44,268 bases of DNA from Roseburia faecis (GCF_001406815.1 NZ_CVRR01000014.1:1-44268), one strand, 5' to 3'; counted from the first letter of the stretch, positions 24,734 through 33,885 are shown. Numbers and translations are program-made. The notes: a model not told the origin generated them from the sequence alone.

Positions 24734-25393
24734 ATGAAGGTGATGGTTGTGTCTCCGCATCCAGATGATGAGACATTAGGAGCTGGAGGAACTTTATTAA
24801 GATTAAAAAAGGAAGGACATCAAATTTATTGGCTAAACATAACAGATGCAAAAGAAAAAGATGGATGGAGTGCATCATTTATAAAGCAGCGAAAAGAGCA
24901 AATACAGAGAGTGTGTGATTTTTTTGAATTTGATGATGCATTTAATTTGAAATTTCCACCAGCAAAGTTGGAAATGCTGGAAAAGAGCATATTAATTCAG
25001 AAAATTGGAAGCTGTTTTCAGACTGTCGAGCCGGAATGGATTATTTTACCAGACCCAAATGATGCACATTCAGATCATAAAATTACATATGAAAGTTGCA
25101 TATCGTGTTCAAAAATTTTTCGGTATCCCTATATTCACAGAATTACAACAATGGAAATTTTGTCTGAGACAGATTTTGGTCGGATAGATAATCCGTTTGT
25201 TCCAAATTATTTTGTAAATATATCAGATTATATGAAAAGTAAAATACAGGCATTGGAAATATATGATACAGAATTAGGAGAACATCCATTTCCAAGAAGT
25301 GTAGATAGTGTAAAAGCATTGGGCACTTTACGGGGCGCTTGTGCAGGAGTAAAATATGCAGAGGCGTTTCGTATAATTAAATGGATAGAATAG
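24734..25393 (+). CDS. PIG-L family deacetylase (LmbE-like)
   Basis: This 219-residue metal-dependent N-deacetylase shows PHPDDE at residues 8-13 and HSDH at 112-115, the zinc-binding motifs of the family, which acts on N-acetylglucosaminyl compounds and sugar substrates. I chose the ATG at 24734, after AAGAAAGGGAAA; an in-frame start at 24704 would overlap the formyltransferase gene. Together with that formyltransferase it could expose and reacylate an amine on a diaminosugar. It shares the AT-rich composition of legG and the formyltransferase, and its stop overlaps the RBS of legF. Confidence 0.82.
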   Translation: MKVMVVSPHPDDETLGAGGTLLRLKKEGHQIYWLNITDAKEKDGWSASFIKQRKEQIQRVCDFFEFDDAFNLKFPPAKLEMLEKSILIQKIGSCFQTVEPEWIILPDPNDAHSDHKITYESCISCSKIFRYPYIHRITTMEILSETDFGRIDNPFVPNYFVNISDYMKSKIQALEIYDTELGEHPFPRSVDSVKALGTLRGACAGVKYAEAFRIIKWIE

Positions 25394-25401
25394 GAGTGCA
25401 A

Positions 25402-26088
25402 ATGAAACATTTGGCAGTAATCACCGCACGCAGCGGTTCAAAAGGATTAAAAGACAAAAATATTAAATTACTCGAAGGAAAACCGCTTCTGGTCTACTCC
25501 ATCGAGGCAGCCAGACAGTCCGGAAAATTTGACTGCATTCATGTCTCGACCGACAGCGAAAAATATGCGCAGATTGCGCGGAAATATGGAGCGGATGTGC
25601 CGTTTTTGCGTGACGCGGCACTTGCCACGGACACGGCAGGAACCTGGGATGTGTTAAGAGCAGTTGTGCAGCAGTATGCCGCAATCGGGCAGCAGTTTGA
25701 CACCATTACCCTGTTGCAGCCGACTTCCCCGCTTCGCGATGCGGCAGATATCAAAATGGCATTTGAGATTTTTGAAAAGAAAAACGCACAGTCGGTGGTC
25801 AGTGTCTGTGAAGCAGAACATTCACCACTGCTTTGCAATACATTAAAAGAAGATCAGTCCATGTGTGGATTTGTTGATTTACAGAAAGTTGGCCGGCGGC
25901 AGGATATGGGAACATATTACCGGTTGAACGGTGCCATTTATCTGCAGACCACGGAACTTCTGATGAGTCAGGGAGATCTGTACGGAGAACATTCCTATGC
26001 CTGCGTGATGAGTCAGGAACATTCCATCGACATCGACACTGCACTGGATTTTAGGATCGCGGAGACAATTATGAGGGCATCCTCTTAA
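25402..26088 (+). CDS. legF: CMP-legionaminic acid synthetase (NeuA family)
   Basis: This 228-residue cytidylyltransferase activates a nonulosonic acid with CTP. ITARSGSKGLKDKNIK near residues 7-22 is the nucleotide-binding signature, and LLQPTSPLR is the typical later motif. The ATG at 25402 has AGGAG at 25392-25396; an upstream in-frame start lies inside the deacetylase gene. It is distinctly richer in GC than the three genes before it. CMP-Neu5Ac or CMP-pseudaminate synthetases are alternatives, but the neighbouring LegB/LegC/PtmE genes favour legionaminate. Confidence 0.87.
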   Translation: MKHLAVITARSGSKGLKDKNIKLLEGKPLLVYSIEAARQSGKFDCIHVSTDSEKYAQIARKYGADVPFLRDAALATDTAGTWDVLRAVVQQYAAIGQQFDTITLLQPTSPLRDAADIKMAFEIFEKKNAQSVVSVCEAEHSPLLCNTLKEDQSMCGFVDLQKVGRRQDMGTYYRLNGAIYLQTTELLMSQGDLYGEHSYACVMSQEHSIDIDTALDFRIAETIMRASS

Positions 26089-26114
26089 CATTTTTTCACA
26101 CTGGTCGATATATA
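26085..26114 (+). promoter_or_regulatory. Possible internal promoter before ptmE
   Basis: TTAACA at 26085-26090 overlaps the legF stop, and TATATA at 26109-26114 follows after 18 bases. The gene start is 78 bases further on, and the 104-base gap is large for this operon, so transcription may restart here. Confidence 0.35.
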
Positions 26115-26148
26115 TAACAGGTCTATCATGGAAGATAGAAAAAGAGAA

Positions 26149-26167
26149 CGTTTTCTTGGAGAAAACG
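26149..26167. repeat. Small hairpin in the ptmE leader
   Basis: CGTTTTC and GAAAACG form a perfect 7-bp stem around a 5-base loop, without a T-run. It lies between the possible promoter and the GGAGG site of ptmE and may influence mRNA stability or translation. Confidence 0.35.
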
Positions 26168-26192
26168 AAAGAAGAAACATGGAGGTTCCCAT

Positions 26193-27266
26193 ATGAAGAC
26201 AGAGCAGTTAGCGTTATTTTTAATATCCCCGGACAGTACGGTTGTGGAAGCGATGCAGCGCATCGACCGTAATGCCAGGGGTATTTTATTTGTGACCAAT
26301 GAGCAGCAGAAACTGCTTGGTGTTGTCACGGATGGAGATATCCGCCGCTGGCTGATCCGCACGGGAGAACTGAAAGCTCCGGTATCCGGTCTGATGAATA
26401 CCGAACCTAAGAGAATTTCCAGGAAAGAGCATGCAAAAGCACATGAGGTTATGGTGCAGCATTCCATCACGGCGCTTCCGGTTGTCACCACAAAAGGCGT
26501 GGTATCTGACATTTTGTTCCGGGATGAGCAGGTGGCAAAAAAGAAAAAGCCGCAGGGGATTTTAAAAGAGGTTCCGGTCGTGATTATGGCGGGCGGAAAA
26601 GGGACACGTTTATATCCGTATACCAAAATTCTTCCGAAACCGCTGATCCCGATTGGAGATATCCCGATCATGGAGCGGATCATCGGGAAATTCTGTGAGT
26701 TTGGAACGACACAGTTTTATGCGACAGTCAATTACCGCAAAAATATGATTCGCTCCTATTTCTCCGAGATTTCAAAAAACTATTCTCTTGAATATGTCGA
26801 GGAGGATAAACCACTTGGCACAGCGGGAAGTTTACAGTTGATCAAAGAGGAGTTTTCCCGGCCGTTTATTGTGACCAACTGTGACATTTTGATTCATGCG
26901 GATTATGAAGATATTTACCGTTATCATAAAGAGGCGGGAAATGAACTTACGATTGTCACGGCACTCAAAAATATCGAAGTTCCGTATGGGGTTATTCATT
27001 CCAGTGAAAACGGAGCCGTCCAGTCCATGGAAGAAAAGCCGAAACTTTCGTATTTTGTTAATACCGGCATGTACATTTTAAATCCGGCACTGAAAAAAGA
27101 GATCCCGGAGGATACTTTTTTTCATATGACGGATCTGGCAGACAAGCTTTTGGCAGAAAACCGCCGGGTGGGAATGTATCCGATCAGCGAGGATTCCTTT
27201 CTGGATATGGGTGAGTTTGAGGAAATGCACCGTATGGAAGAAAAACTGAATTTGAAATCTGAGTAA
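26193..27266 (+). CDS. ptmE: CBS-domain sugar-1-phosphate nucleotidyltransferase (PtmE-like)
   Basis: This 357-residue protein joins an N-terminal pair of CBS domains (about 1-120; GDIRRWL marks the first repeat) to a nucleotidyltransferase domain that opens with MAGGKGTRLYPYTKILPKP near residues 130-148. This is the layout of C. jejuni PtmE, which makes GDP-glucosamine for legionaminic acid synthesis. CBS domains may sense adenine nucleotides. GGAGG at 26181-26185 sits 7 bases before the ATG. It starts the ptmE-legB-legC group. Confidence 0.87.
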   Translation: MKTEQLALFLISPDSTVVEAMQRIDRNARGILFVTNEQQKLLGVVTDGDIRRWLIRTGELKAPVSGLMNTEPKRISRKEHAKAHEVMVQHSITALPVVTTKGVVSDILFRDEQVAKKKKPQGILKEVPVVIMAGGKGTRLYPYTKILPKPLIPIGDIPIMERIIGKFCEFGTTQFYATVNYRKNMIRSYFSEISKNYSLEYVEEDKPLGTAGSLQLIKEEFSRPFIVTNCDILIHADYEDIYRYHKEAGNELTIVTALKNIEVPYGVIHSSENGAVQSMEEKPKLSYFVNTGMYILNPALKKEIPEDTFFHMTDLADKLLAENRRVGMYPISEDSFLDMGEFEEMHRMEEKLNLKSE

Positions 27267-27296
27267 CAATTGGAAACAGAAAGGACATATAGAGCA

Positions 27297-28277
27297 ATGA
27301 AAAAAGTATTAGTAACCGGAGCAGACGGTTTTATCGGAAGCCATCTGACCGAGAGCCTTGTGGAAAAAGGCTATGACGTAAAAGCATTTGTATATTACAA
27401 TTCGTTCAACAACTGGGGCTGGCTGGATACACTGCCAAAGGAAAAACTTGACCAGATTGAAATTTTTGCCGGGGATGTGCGGGATCCGAACGGTGTGCGC
27501 ACTGCGATGAAGGGTGTGGATCAGGTCTTTCATCTGGCAGCATTGATTGCGATTCCGTTCAGTTATCATTCGCCGGATTCCTATGTGGATACAAACATCA
27601 AGGGAACGTTAAATGTGCTGCAGGCGGCACGCGATCTGGGCACGGAAAAAATCATGGTGACATCGACTTCGGAAGTATATGGCACCGCACAATATGTCCC
27701 GATTGACGAAAAGCATCCATTTCAGGGACAGTCTCCGTATTCTGCGACAAAAATCGGAGCAGATCGTCTGGCAGAAAGCTTTTACCGCAGCTTTAATCTT
27801 CCGGTTGCAATTGTCCGTCCGTTCAACACTTATGGTCCAAGACAGTCTGCGCGTGCAGTGATTCCAACGATTATTTCACAGCTTCTGGCAGGAAAAGAGG
27901 AGATTAAACTTGGTTCCCTGACACCAACGCGCGATTTTAACTATGTAAAAGATACCGCGGCAGGCTTTATTGCAATCGCAGAGTCAGACAAGACAATTGG
28001 ACAGGAAATCAATATTGCTACCCAGCAGGAGATTTCGATCGGAGATCTGGCACAGGAGATTATTTCCCAGGTCAATCCGAATGCACATATTGTGTGTGAC
28101 GAGCAGCGCCTTCGACCGGAAAAGAGTGAGGTCAATCGTTTGCTCGGCTGCAACGCAAAAATCAAGGAGTTGACCGACTGGAAGCAGCAGTATACATTCG
28201 AGCAGGGAATTGCAGAGACGATTGCATGGATTCGTCAGCATATGGATGCATATAAGACAGACATTTATAATGTGTAA
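27297..28277 (+). CDS. legB: Nucleotide-sugar 4,6-dehydratase (LegB family)
   Basis: This 326-residue extended SDR has TGADGFIG at residues 7-14, TSTSEVYGTA, the catalytic PYSATK (Tyr-x3-Lys), and NTYGPRQSARAVIP. LegB removes water from a GDP- or UDP-linked N-acetylglucosamine to give the 4-keto-6-deoxy sugar. The length and the FVYYNSFNNWGWLD stretch match LegB proteins. I prefer the ATG at 27297; an in-frame TTG at 27270 would add a leader not expected for the fold. It is followed by legC after 29 bases. Confidence 0.9.
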   Translation: MKKVLVTGADGFIGSHLTESLVEKGYDVKAFVYYNSFNNWGWLDTLPKEKLDQIEIFAGDVRDPNGVRTAMKGVDQVFHLAALIAIPFSYHSPDSYVDTNIKGTLNVLQAARDLGTEKIMVTSTSEVYGTAQYVPIDEKHPFQGQSPYSATKIGADRLAESFYRSFNLPVAIVRPFNTYGPRQSARAVIPTIISQLLAGKEEIKLGSLTPTRDFNYVKDTAAGFIAIAESDKTIGQEINIATQQEISIGDLAQEIISQVNPNAHIVCDEQRLRPEKSEVNRLLGCNAKIKELTDWKQQYTFEQGIAETIAWIRQHMDAYKTDIYNV

Positions 28278-28306
28278 GTTGTAATTTTAAGAAAAGAGGG
28301 AGCAAA

Positions 28307-29488
28307 ATGGGACGATTTGTACCTTTATCGATTCCGAATTTTGAGGGAAATGAGCGAAAATATGTAGATGATGCACTGGATCAGGGATGGGTTTCCACCG
28401 GTGGTGCATACATCACGGAGCTGGAAGAAAAACTGGCAGAGTTTTTACAGGTGAAGAAAACAGCGGCAGTGCAGAGCGGAACTTCGGCTCTTCATCTGTC
28501 TTTGATTGCCTGTGGGGTGCAGCCGGGAGATATGGTGATTGTTCCAACGCTTACCTTTATCGCGGCAGTGAATCCGGTGCGCTATCAGTTCGCGGAGCCG
28601 GTGTTTATGGACTGTGATGACAGTTTGTGCATGGATCCGCTGAAGTTGCGCCGTTTCTGCGAAAATGAGTGTGTGACAGAGGATGGACAGTTAAAGCATA
28701 GAGCTACCGGAAAAACCGTAAAAGCCATCGTAGTTGTGCATGTGTTTGGAAATATGGCAGATATGGAAGCCATCATGGATATCGCACAGGAGTTTCACCT
28801 GAAAGTGATCGAGGATGCGACAGAAGCACTCGGCACACAGTATACGAAGGGGCGTTATGCCGGAAAATTTGCCGGAACTATTGGCGATTTTGGGGCGTAT
28901 TCTTTTAATGGAAACAAGATTATTACAACCGGTGGCGGCGGTGCTGTGACAGCAAAAGATCCAACAGAAGTGGAGCATCTGAAATATCTTTCCACACAGG
29001 CAAAGGATGATCCGCATTTTTATATTCACAACGAAGTGGGATACAATTACCGCATGACGAATTTACAGGCGGCACTTGGTGTGGCACAGATGGAGGAACT
29101 TCCGGAATTTATCCACCGTAAGCAGAAAAATTATGGGCTGTATCAACAATTGCTGCAGGAGTTTTCAGGTGGAACACTGCTTTCATTTCGTGAGGGGACT
29201 TCCTCGAACCAGTGGTTTTATTCTTTGAAGCTGGATATGGAAAAACTACAGGGAAAAAACATGAGAGATGTGATTACAACGCTTCAGGAGCGCGGTGTGC
29301 AGACCCGGGCAATCTGGGGACTGATTCATGAGCAGCTTCCGTATCAGGATGCGATTGCTTATGAGATGGAAAAAGCACCGTACTATAGCAGTTGTATTTT
29401 AAATATTCCAAGCAGCACACAGATCACAGATGATGATATTCGCTTTGTGGTGGAACAAATAAAAGTGGTATTTAAATCTGGAATTTGA
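28307..29488 (+). CDS. legC: PLP-dependent aminotransferase (LegC)
   Basis: This 393-residue DegT/DnrJ/EryC1 aminotransferase adds an amino group at C4 of the LegB product. Lys204 in SFNGNKIITTGGGGA is the PLP lysine, and IEDATEALGT is the upstream cofactor-binding stretch. A gap of 29 bases with a GAGGGAG site separates it from legB. It ends the sugar locus: no gene follows for 137 bases and transcription restarts at 29568. No convincing terminator is seen after the stop. Confidence 0.9.
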   Translation: MGRFVPLSIPNFEGNERKYVDDALDQGWVSTGGAYITELEEKLAEFLQVKKTAAVQSGTSALHLSLIACGVQPGDMVIVPTLTFIAAVNPVRYQFAEPVFMDCDDSLCMDPLKLRRFCENECVTEDGQLKHRATGKTVKAIVVVHVFGNMADMEAIMDIAQEFHLKVIEDATEALGTQYTKGRYAGKFAGTIGDFGAYSFNGNKIITTGGGGAVTAKDPTEVEHLKYLSTQAKDDPHFYIHNEVGYNYRMTNLQAALGVAQMEELPEFIHRKQKNYGLYQQLLQEFSGGTLLSFREGTSSNQWFYSLKLDMEKLQGKNMRDVITTLQERGVQTRAIWGLIHEQLPYQDAIAYEMEKAPYYSSCILNIPSSTQITDDDIRFVVEQIKVVFKSGI

Positions 29489-29567
29489 ACAGATCAGGTG
29501 ACATTCACAAGTATTTGTTTGGGTCAATACGCTGTGTATAGGGTATTTTATAAAACAATAAATGTTA

Positions 29568-29597
29568 TTTACAAAAATTCTCCTTTAGAAGTATAAT
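29568..29597 (+). promoter_or_regulatory. Sigma-A-type promoter for the small ORF and SNF2 gene
   Basis: TTTACA (29568-29573) and TATAAT (29592-29597) are 18 bases apart, close to consensus. The AGGAGG site at 29612 and the TTG start at 29626 follow directly. Confidence 0.7.
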
Positions 29598-29625
29598 AGA
29601 AATACGCCTACAGGAGGATTTTTTA

Positions 29626-29730
29626 TTGAAAAAGCAATTTGTTAAGGCAATGTTTCTGGTCGGAATTAATTACAGGAAAGCTGAAAAAACTTATACCCGC
29701 AGGATAGAAACGGAGACAATAGACAAATGA
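29626..29730 (+). CDS. 34-residue basic peptide ORF upstream of SNF2 gene
   Basis: A short ORF starts with TTG at 29626, 8 bases after a perfect AGGAGG and shortly after a near-consensus promoter, and ends by overlapping the next gene as ATGA (29727-29730). The peptide begins MKKQFVKAMFLVGINYRK and is strongly basic. It matches no family I know. The ideal initiation signals and the coupled stop suggest it is translated, either as a small protein or as a leader peptide that couples translation to the helicase gene. An unannotated alternative is that it is just the ribosome entry site for that gene. Confidence 0.5.
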   Translation: MKKQFVKAMFLVGINYRKAEKTYTRRIETETIDK

Positions 29731-32166
29731 ACCAGTATATATTTACCCCAACCGGATTTTACCCGGATACACAGGAAAAAGAAATTTTGGAGGGTCGCTA
29801 CGAAACCTTATATCACATGGGATTTTCCAGGAGGTCAAAAGAAATGTCTTCATCGGAGTTGTTTTTATATGAACTGTCAGAGGCATTTTTCCAGTGTCTT
29901 ACAGAAATGCCGGAACTGGAACTGACAAGAGAAGCGACACATGTGGTGCCGGACGAGGAACATCTTGAGCATCTGCTTTCGTCAGTTCCTTATGCGATCG
30001 GGGCAGAATATATTGACCGTAAGTGGATTGCCGGAGTATTTTTGCAGCTGGAGCAGATTTTTCAGAGGGAAATTTCAGGTTATAAAGGCAGTGTGGAATT
30101 GTACCTCACAGAGCAGAATCAGAAGCTGCATGTACCGGAGAGGATCTTTCTGCATCTGGTCATTGTTGTCCTGCCTGAACCGTGCGGCAGAGGTATCGGA
30201 TCTGATTGCAGAACTGGTAGAAAGCGGGGAGATGTTCCATGTTCTGCGTTTTACAGGGAAAGAGGCATATCAGTTTCTGCGTGATGTGGAAAAAATCGAA
30301 CAGACCGGGATTCTCTGCCGGATTCCGAACTGGTGGAGAAAGCGTGCAATGGAGTGTTCGGTAGAAATACGGCTGGGCGAAAAGAAACCTGCCATGGTAG
30401 GATTTGATTCGTTGATTTCGATGCAGCCACAGCTGTGTGTGGACGGAGAGGCACTTACGAAAAAAGATGTGGAACTTCTGCTGGCGCAGACGGAGGGGCT
30501 GGCATTTTTAAAAGGCAAGTGGGTAGAGGTAAATCATAAAAAACTGCGGGAACTTCTGAAACGTATGGATGGCATGGACACCAGCATTACACTGCGGGAA
30601 GCTTTGCAGATGGAAATCGGAAATGGAAAAAAGATTTCTGCAGATGTAGGTGCGCTTGTGACCAACGGGGCATGGCTTTCCAAAATGTTGCGCAATTTGC
30701 GAAAACCATCCGGTATCCGTTCGGCAGCAGTGCCGAAAACCGTTCATGCAACGCTTCGTCCATATCAGAAGGATGGGTATACGTGGCTGAATTATATGCA
30801 GAAACTGGGATTTGGTGCATGCCTGGCAGACGATATGGGACTTGGAAAAACGCTTCAGGTTCTCTGCTATCTCGAAAAGATGAGAAAATCAGACAAAGGC
30901 GCAAAAACGCTTTTGGTCGTTCCGGCATCCCTGATCGGAAACTGGCAGAAGGAGGCAGCAAAGTTTGTCCCGGATATGACGATTCAGGTTATTCACGGAA
31001 AGACATCTGCGCAGCTTGCACAAGAATTTGATGCAGGGTCTGCATTTCTTACGATAACGACATATGGCATGGTTTCCCGCATCCAGGCATTTCAGGAAAC
31101 GATGTGGGACTGCGTGATTCTCGATGAGGCACAGGCAATCAAAAATCCGGGCACGAAACAGACGCGCGAAATCAAAAAACTACAGGCACAGATGCGGATT
31201 GCCATGACGGGTACGCCGATTGAAAATGACCTGACCAATTTATGGTCGTTGTTTGATTTTATAGATCATGGTCTGCTTGGGACATCCAAAGAGTTCCATG
31301 AGTTTACGAAAGGACTGGAAGAAAATCCACAGGGATATGCAAAATTAAAGTCCATGATTACCCCGTTTATGCTCCGTCGTGTCAAGACGGACAAGACCGT
31401 TATTGCAGATCTTCCGGAAAAGGTAGAAATGACGGATTTTGCACAGCTGACCAGAAAACAGACCATTTTGTACCGCAAGGTGGTTTCGGATATGGAGCAG
31501 AAAGTCCGGCAGATGGAGGCAGAACACAGCATTTCCCAGTTTGCCAAAAAGGGGATTGTGCTTACGGCAATCATGAAGTTAAAACAGATCTGCAACCATC
31601 CGGACCAGTATCTGGGACAGGATGCCTATACACCATCAGAGAGCGGAAAATTTCAGCTTTTGAAAGAAATCTGTGAGACAATCTATGAAAAGCGTGAGCG
31701 CGTGCTGGTTTTTACGCAGTTTAAGGAGATTGCGGACGATCTGGCAGCGTATCTGGAGACCGTTTTTCATGCTAAGGGCTATGTGCTGCACGGAGGAACA
31801 TCGGTGGCGAAGCGGACGGAAATTGTGGATGCCTTTCAGGGAGAGGCCTATGTACCGTTTATTGTGCTGTCTGTAAAGGCAGCCGGAACCGGACTGAACC
31901 TGACGAAAGCAAACCATGTCATTCATTTTGACCGCTGGTGGAATCCGGCAGTGGAAAATCAGGCAACGGACCGGGCATTCCGGATCGGGCAGAAAAAAGA
32001 TGTGATCGTACATAAATTTGTCTCTCAGGGAACGATTGAGGAAAAAATAGATGCGATGCTGGAATCGAAAAAGGAACTGGCGGAAAACGTAATCGGAAGC
32101 GGCTCCGAAAAGTGGATTACGGAGTTAAGTAACGAAGAATTGTTCTCATTATTGCGATTGGAGTAA
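29727..32166 (+). pseudogene. SNF2-family DEAD/DEAH helicase, frameshifted
   Basis: Two overlapping frames together encode a bacterial SNF2 ATPase. Residues of the first frame up to about 30170 are coding-like; the matching sequence then continues in the next frame from LNRAAEVSDL at 30175. Removing one base, for example one of the two C's at 30174-30175, restores a single 812-residue protein. The second part has ADDMGLGKT (Walker A), ILDEAQAIKN (motif II, DEAQ) and QATDRAFRIGQ (motif VI), so the ATPase core is intact. The cause may be a true mutation, a sequencing error or recoding. The SWIM gene downstream is its usual partner. The length without a SWIM domain suggests the zinc finger has been split off. 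Confidence 0.85.
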
Positions 32167-32171
32167 ACGGT

Positions 32172-32909
32172 ATGCGAAGATATTGGGAAATTGATCAGAC
32201 ATTTGCCCAGCCGAGTGAATCTCTGTTAAAGAAAAATCTAAAAGAGAGCGTGAAAAAGCAAAAAGAAAAGGGAAATAAGCTGGAGCCGGTTGTTATTTCC
32301 GGCAGGGCAATTGCTAAAAGCTGGTGGGGAAAAGCCTGGTGTGACAATCTGGAGCGCTATGCGGATTTTGCAAGCCGGCTGGAGCGTGGGAAGCGTTATG
32401 TGCGGACCGGAACGGTAATTGATCTGAAAATCCAGAAAGGAAAAATCATTGCAAGAGTGCAGGGAACCAGAAAAACTCCCTACCGTGTGGAAATCCGTAT
32501 CAGCCCGCTCACAGAGAAAAAGTGTGAAGCGATTCTTGAACGGTGTGGTAAGATTGAGACTCTGGAACGATTACTGTCCGGTGATTTCCCAGATGATATG
32601 AAAGAACTGTTTCAGGGAGAGGATGGGCTTTTTCCACAGCCAAGTGAGATCAGTTTTCAGTGCAGCTGTCCGGACTGGGCACTGATGTGCAAACATGTGG
32701 CAGCAGCACTTTACGGTGTGGGGGCACGGCTTGACACAAATCCGGCATTGTTTTTTGAATTGCGTGGAATCGAGATCGGACGGTTTGTGGATGTGGCACT
32801 TGCCAATCGTGTGGAACGGATGCTTGAGAATGCGCAGAAACCAAGCGCAAGAATTATGGATGATGAAGAGGCGGCACAGAAACTGTTTGGCGTGTTTGGG
32901 AGGGCATAG
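32172..32909 (+). CDS. SWIM zinc-finger protein
   Basis: This 245-residue protein contains the SWIM motif CSCPDWALMCKH (C-x-C-x6-C-x-H) near residues 163-174, which binds zinc and is thought to mediate DNA or protein contacts. The N-terminal half has a WWGKAWCDNLE stretch common in SWIM proteins encoded beside SNF2 helicases. It starts 5 bases after the helicase stop, so the two form one transcription unit, probably a two-component chromatin-like remodeller of unknown biological role. It faces the EamA gene on the opposite strand with 9 bases between their stop codons. Confidence 0.87.
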   Translation: MRRYWEIDQTFAQPSESLLKKNLKESVKKQKEKGNKLEPVVISGRAIAKSWWGKAWCDNLERYADFASRLERGKRYVRTGTVIDLKIQKGKIIARVQGTRKTPYRVEIRISPLTEKKCEAILERCGKIETLERLLSGDFPDDMKELFQGEDGLFPQPSEISFQCSCPDWALMCKHVAAALYGVGARLDTNPALFFELRGIEIGRFVDVALANRVERMLENAQKPSARIMDDEEAAQKLFGVFGRA

Positions 32910-32918
32910 CAAGGGATA

Positions 32919-33785
32919 CTACACCAGCATCCCAAGCGTTCCCACCACAATCAACACCAGCCCTCCGGCTTCTTTTTTCCCCAGTTTCTCATGAAAAACA
33001 AGATAAGAAAACAGAATGGTAACCAGAATACTCAGCTTATCGATCGGCACAACGACACTTGCCAGACCATCCTGCAGCGCACGGTAATAGCACAGCCAGG
33101 AAGCACCGGTGGCAAGTCCGGACAGGCAGATAAAGCCAAGTTCCCTGTGATCGATTGTGCGCACACTGTCCTGCTTTTTCGTGACAAACACGACAATCCA
33201 TGCCATGATCAGCACAACGATGGTACGGATGGCTGTTCCCAGATTGGAATCAATGTTTTCAATGCCGACTTTTCCCAGAATAGAAGTCAGGCTGGCAAAG
33301 ACGGCAGAGCCAAGCGCGTAGAAGAACCAGCTCCAGCCTTTTTTCCCGGAATTCTCAAAAGAGGTTTCCTTTTTCGTGATCATCAGGTAGGTTCCCGCGC
33401 CGATCAGCACCACGCACAGAAGTTTCAGTGGGCTGATGCTCTCATGCAGGAAGAGAAAAGCGAGAAGAATGGAGAGGATGGCACTCGATTTATCGACAGG
33501 CACCACCTTATCCACATCTCCGATCTGCAGTGCACGGAAGTAGCACAGCCAGGAAGCACCGGTAGCAAGTCCGGACAGGATCAGAAATGTCCAGGTTTTG
33601 GCAGAAACACTTCCGATGCCGTGTTGTGCCCCGACCAGAAATACCATGATCCATGAAAAAATAAGTACAATAATGGTACGGATCGCCGTAGCTGCATTGG
33701 AATCGGTATTTTTGATACCGCATTTCGCCAGTATGGAAGTCAGTCCGGCGAACAGAGCTGACCCAAATGCAAATAGAATCCACAT
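32919..33785 (-). CDS. EamA/DMT-family transporter
   Basis: This 288-residue membrane protein is built of two related EamA halves with about ten membrane segments. The first half has FAFGSALFAGLTSIL and SGLATGASWLCYFRAL, and the second repeats nearly the same sequence (YALGSAVFASLTSIL, SGLATGASWLCYYRAL). Such transporters move metabolites such as amino acids, nucleosides or drugs across the inner membrane; the substrate here is unknown. The start is the ATG with its complement at 33785, preceded on the minus strand by AGGGAGG. A longer frame up to 33908 has no support. Confidence 0.86.
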   Translation of the reverse strand: MWILFAFGSALFAGLTSILAKCGIKNTDSNAATAIRTIIVLIFSWIMVFLVGAQHGIGSVSAKTWTFLILSGLATGASWLCYFRALQIGDVDKVVPVDKSSAILSILLAFLFLHESISPLKLLCVVLIGAGTYLMITKKETSFENSGKKGWSWFFYALGSAVFASLTSILGKVGIENIDSNLGTAIRTIVVLIMAWIVVFVTKKQDSVRTIDHRELGFICLSGLATGASWLCYYRALQDGLASVVVPIDKLSILVTILFSYLVFHEKLGKKEAGGLVLIVVGTLGMLV

Positions 33786-33829
33786 ATACAATTTCCTCCC
33801 TGAGACAAGCGTAAAATGTTTTGGGGCAT

Positions 33830-33858
33830 TTGTCAAAACTTTTTTCTTGTGATATGAT
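33830..33858 (+). promoter_or_regulatory. Sigma-A-type promoter of the CarD-like gene
   Basis: TTGTCA (33830-33835) and TATGAT (33853-33858) are separated by 17 bases, 27 bases before the start codon. On the minus strand the same place reads TTGACA (33836-33831), a perfect -35 that may serve the transporter gene, although its -10 (TACGCT) is weak. Confidence 0.65.
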
Positions 33859-33885
33859 AATTTTATCTTTTTCAGAGGTGACAGA

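Noticed and set aside
29489-29567. Terminator after legC
   Set aside because: Only weak pairing such as ATAC with GTAT is seen and no clear T-run follows a stable stem.
32991-33656. Long plus-strand ORF of 221 codons inside the transporter gene
   Set aside because: It is antisense to the EamA gene, whose two-domain membrane protein is clear; the plus-strand product has no recognisable fold and no good start signals.
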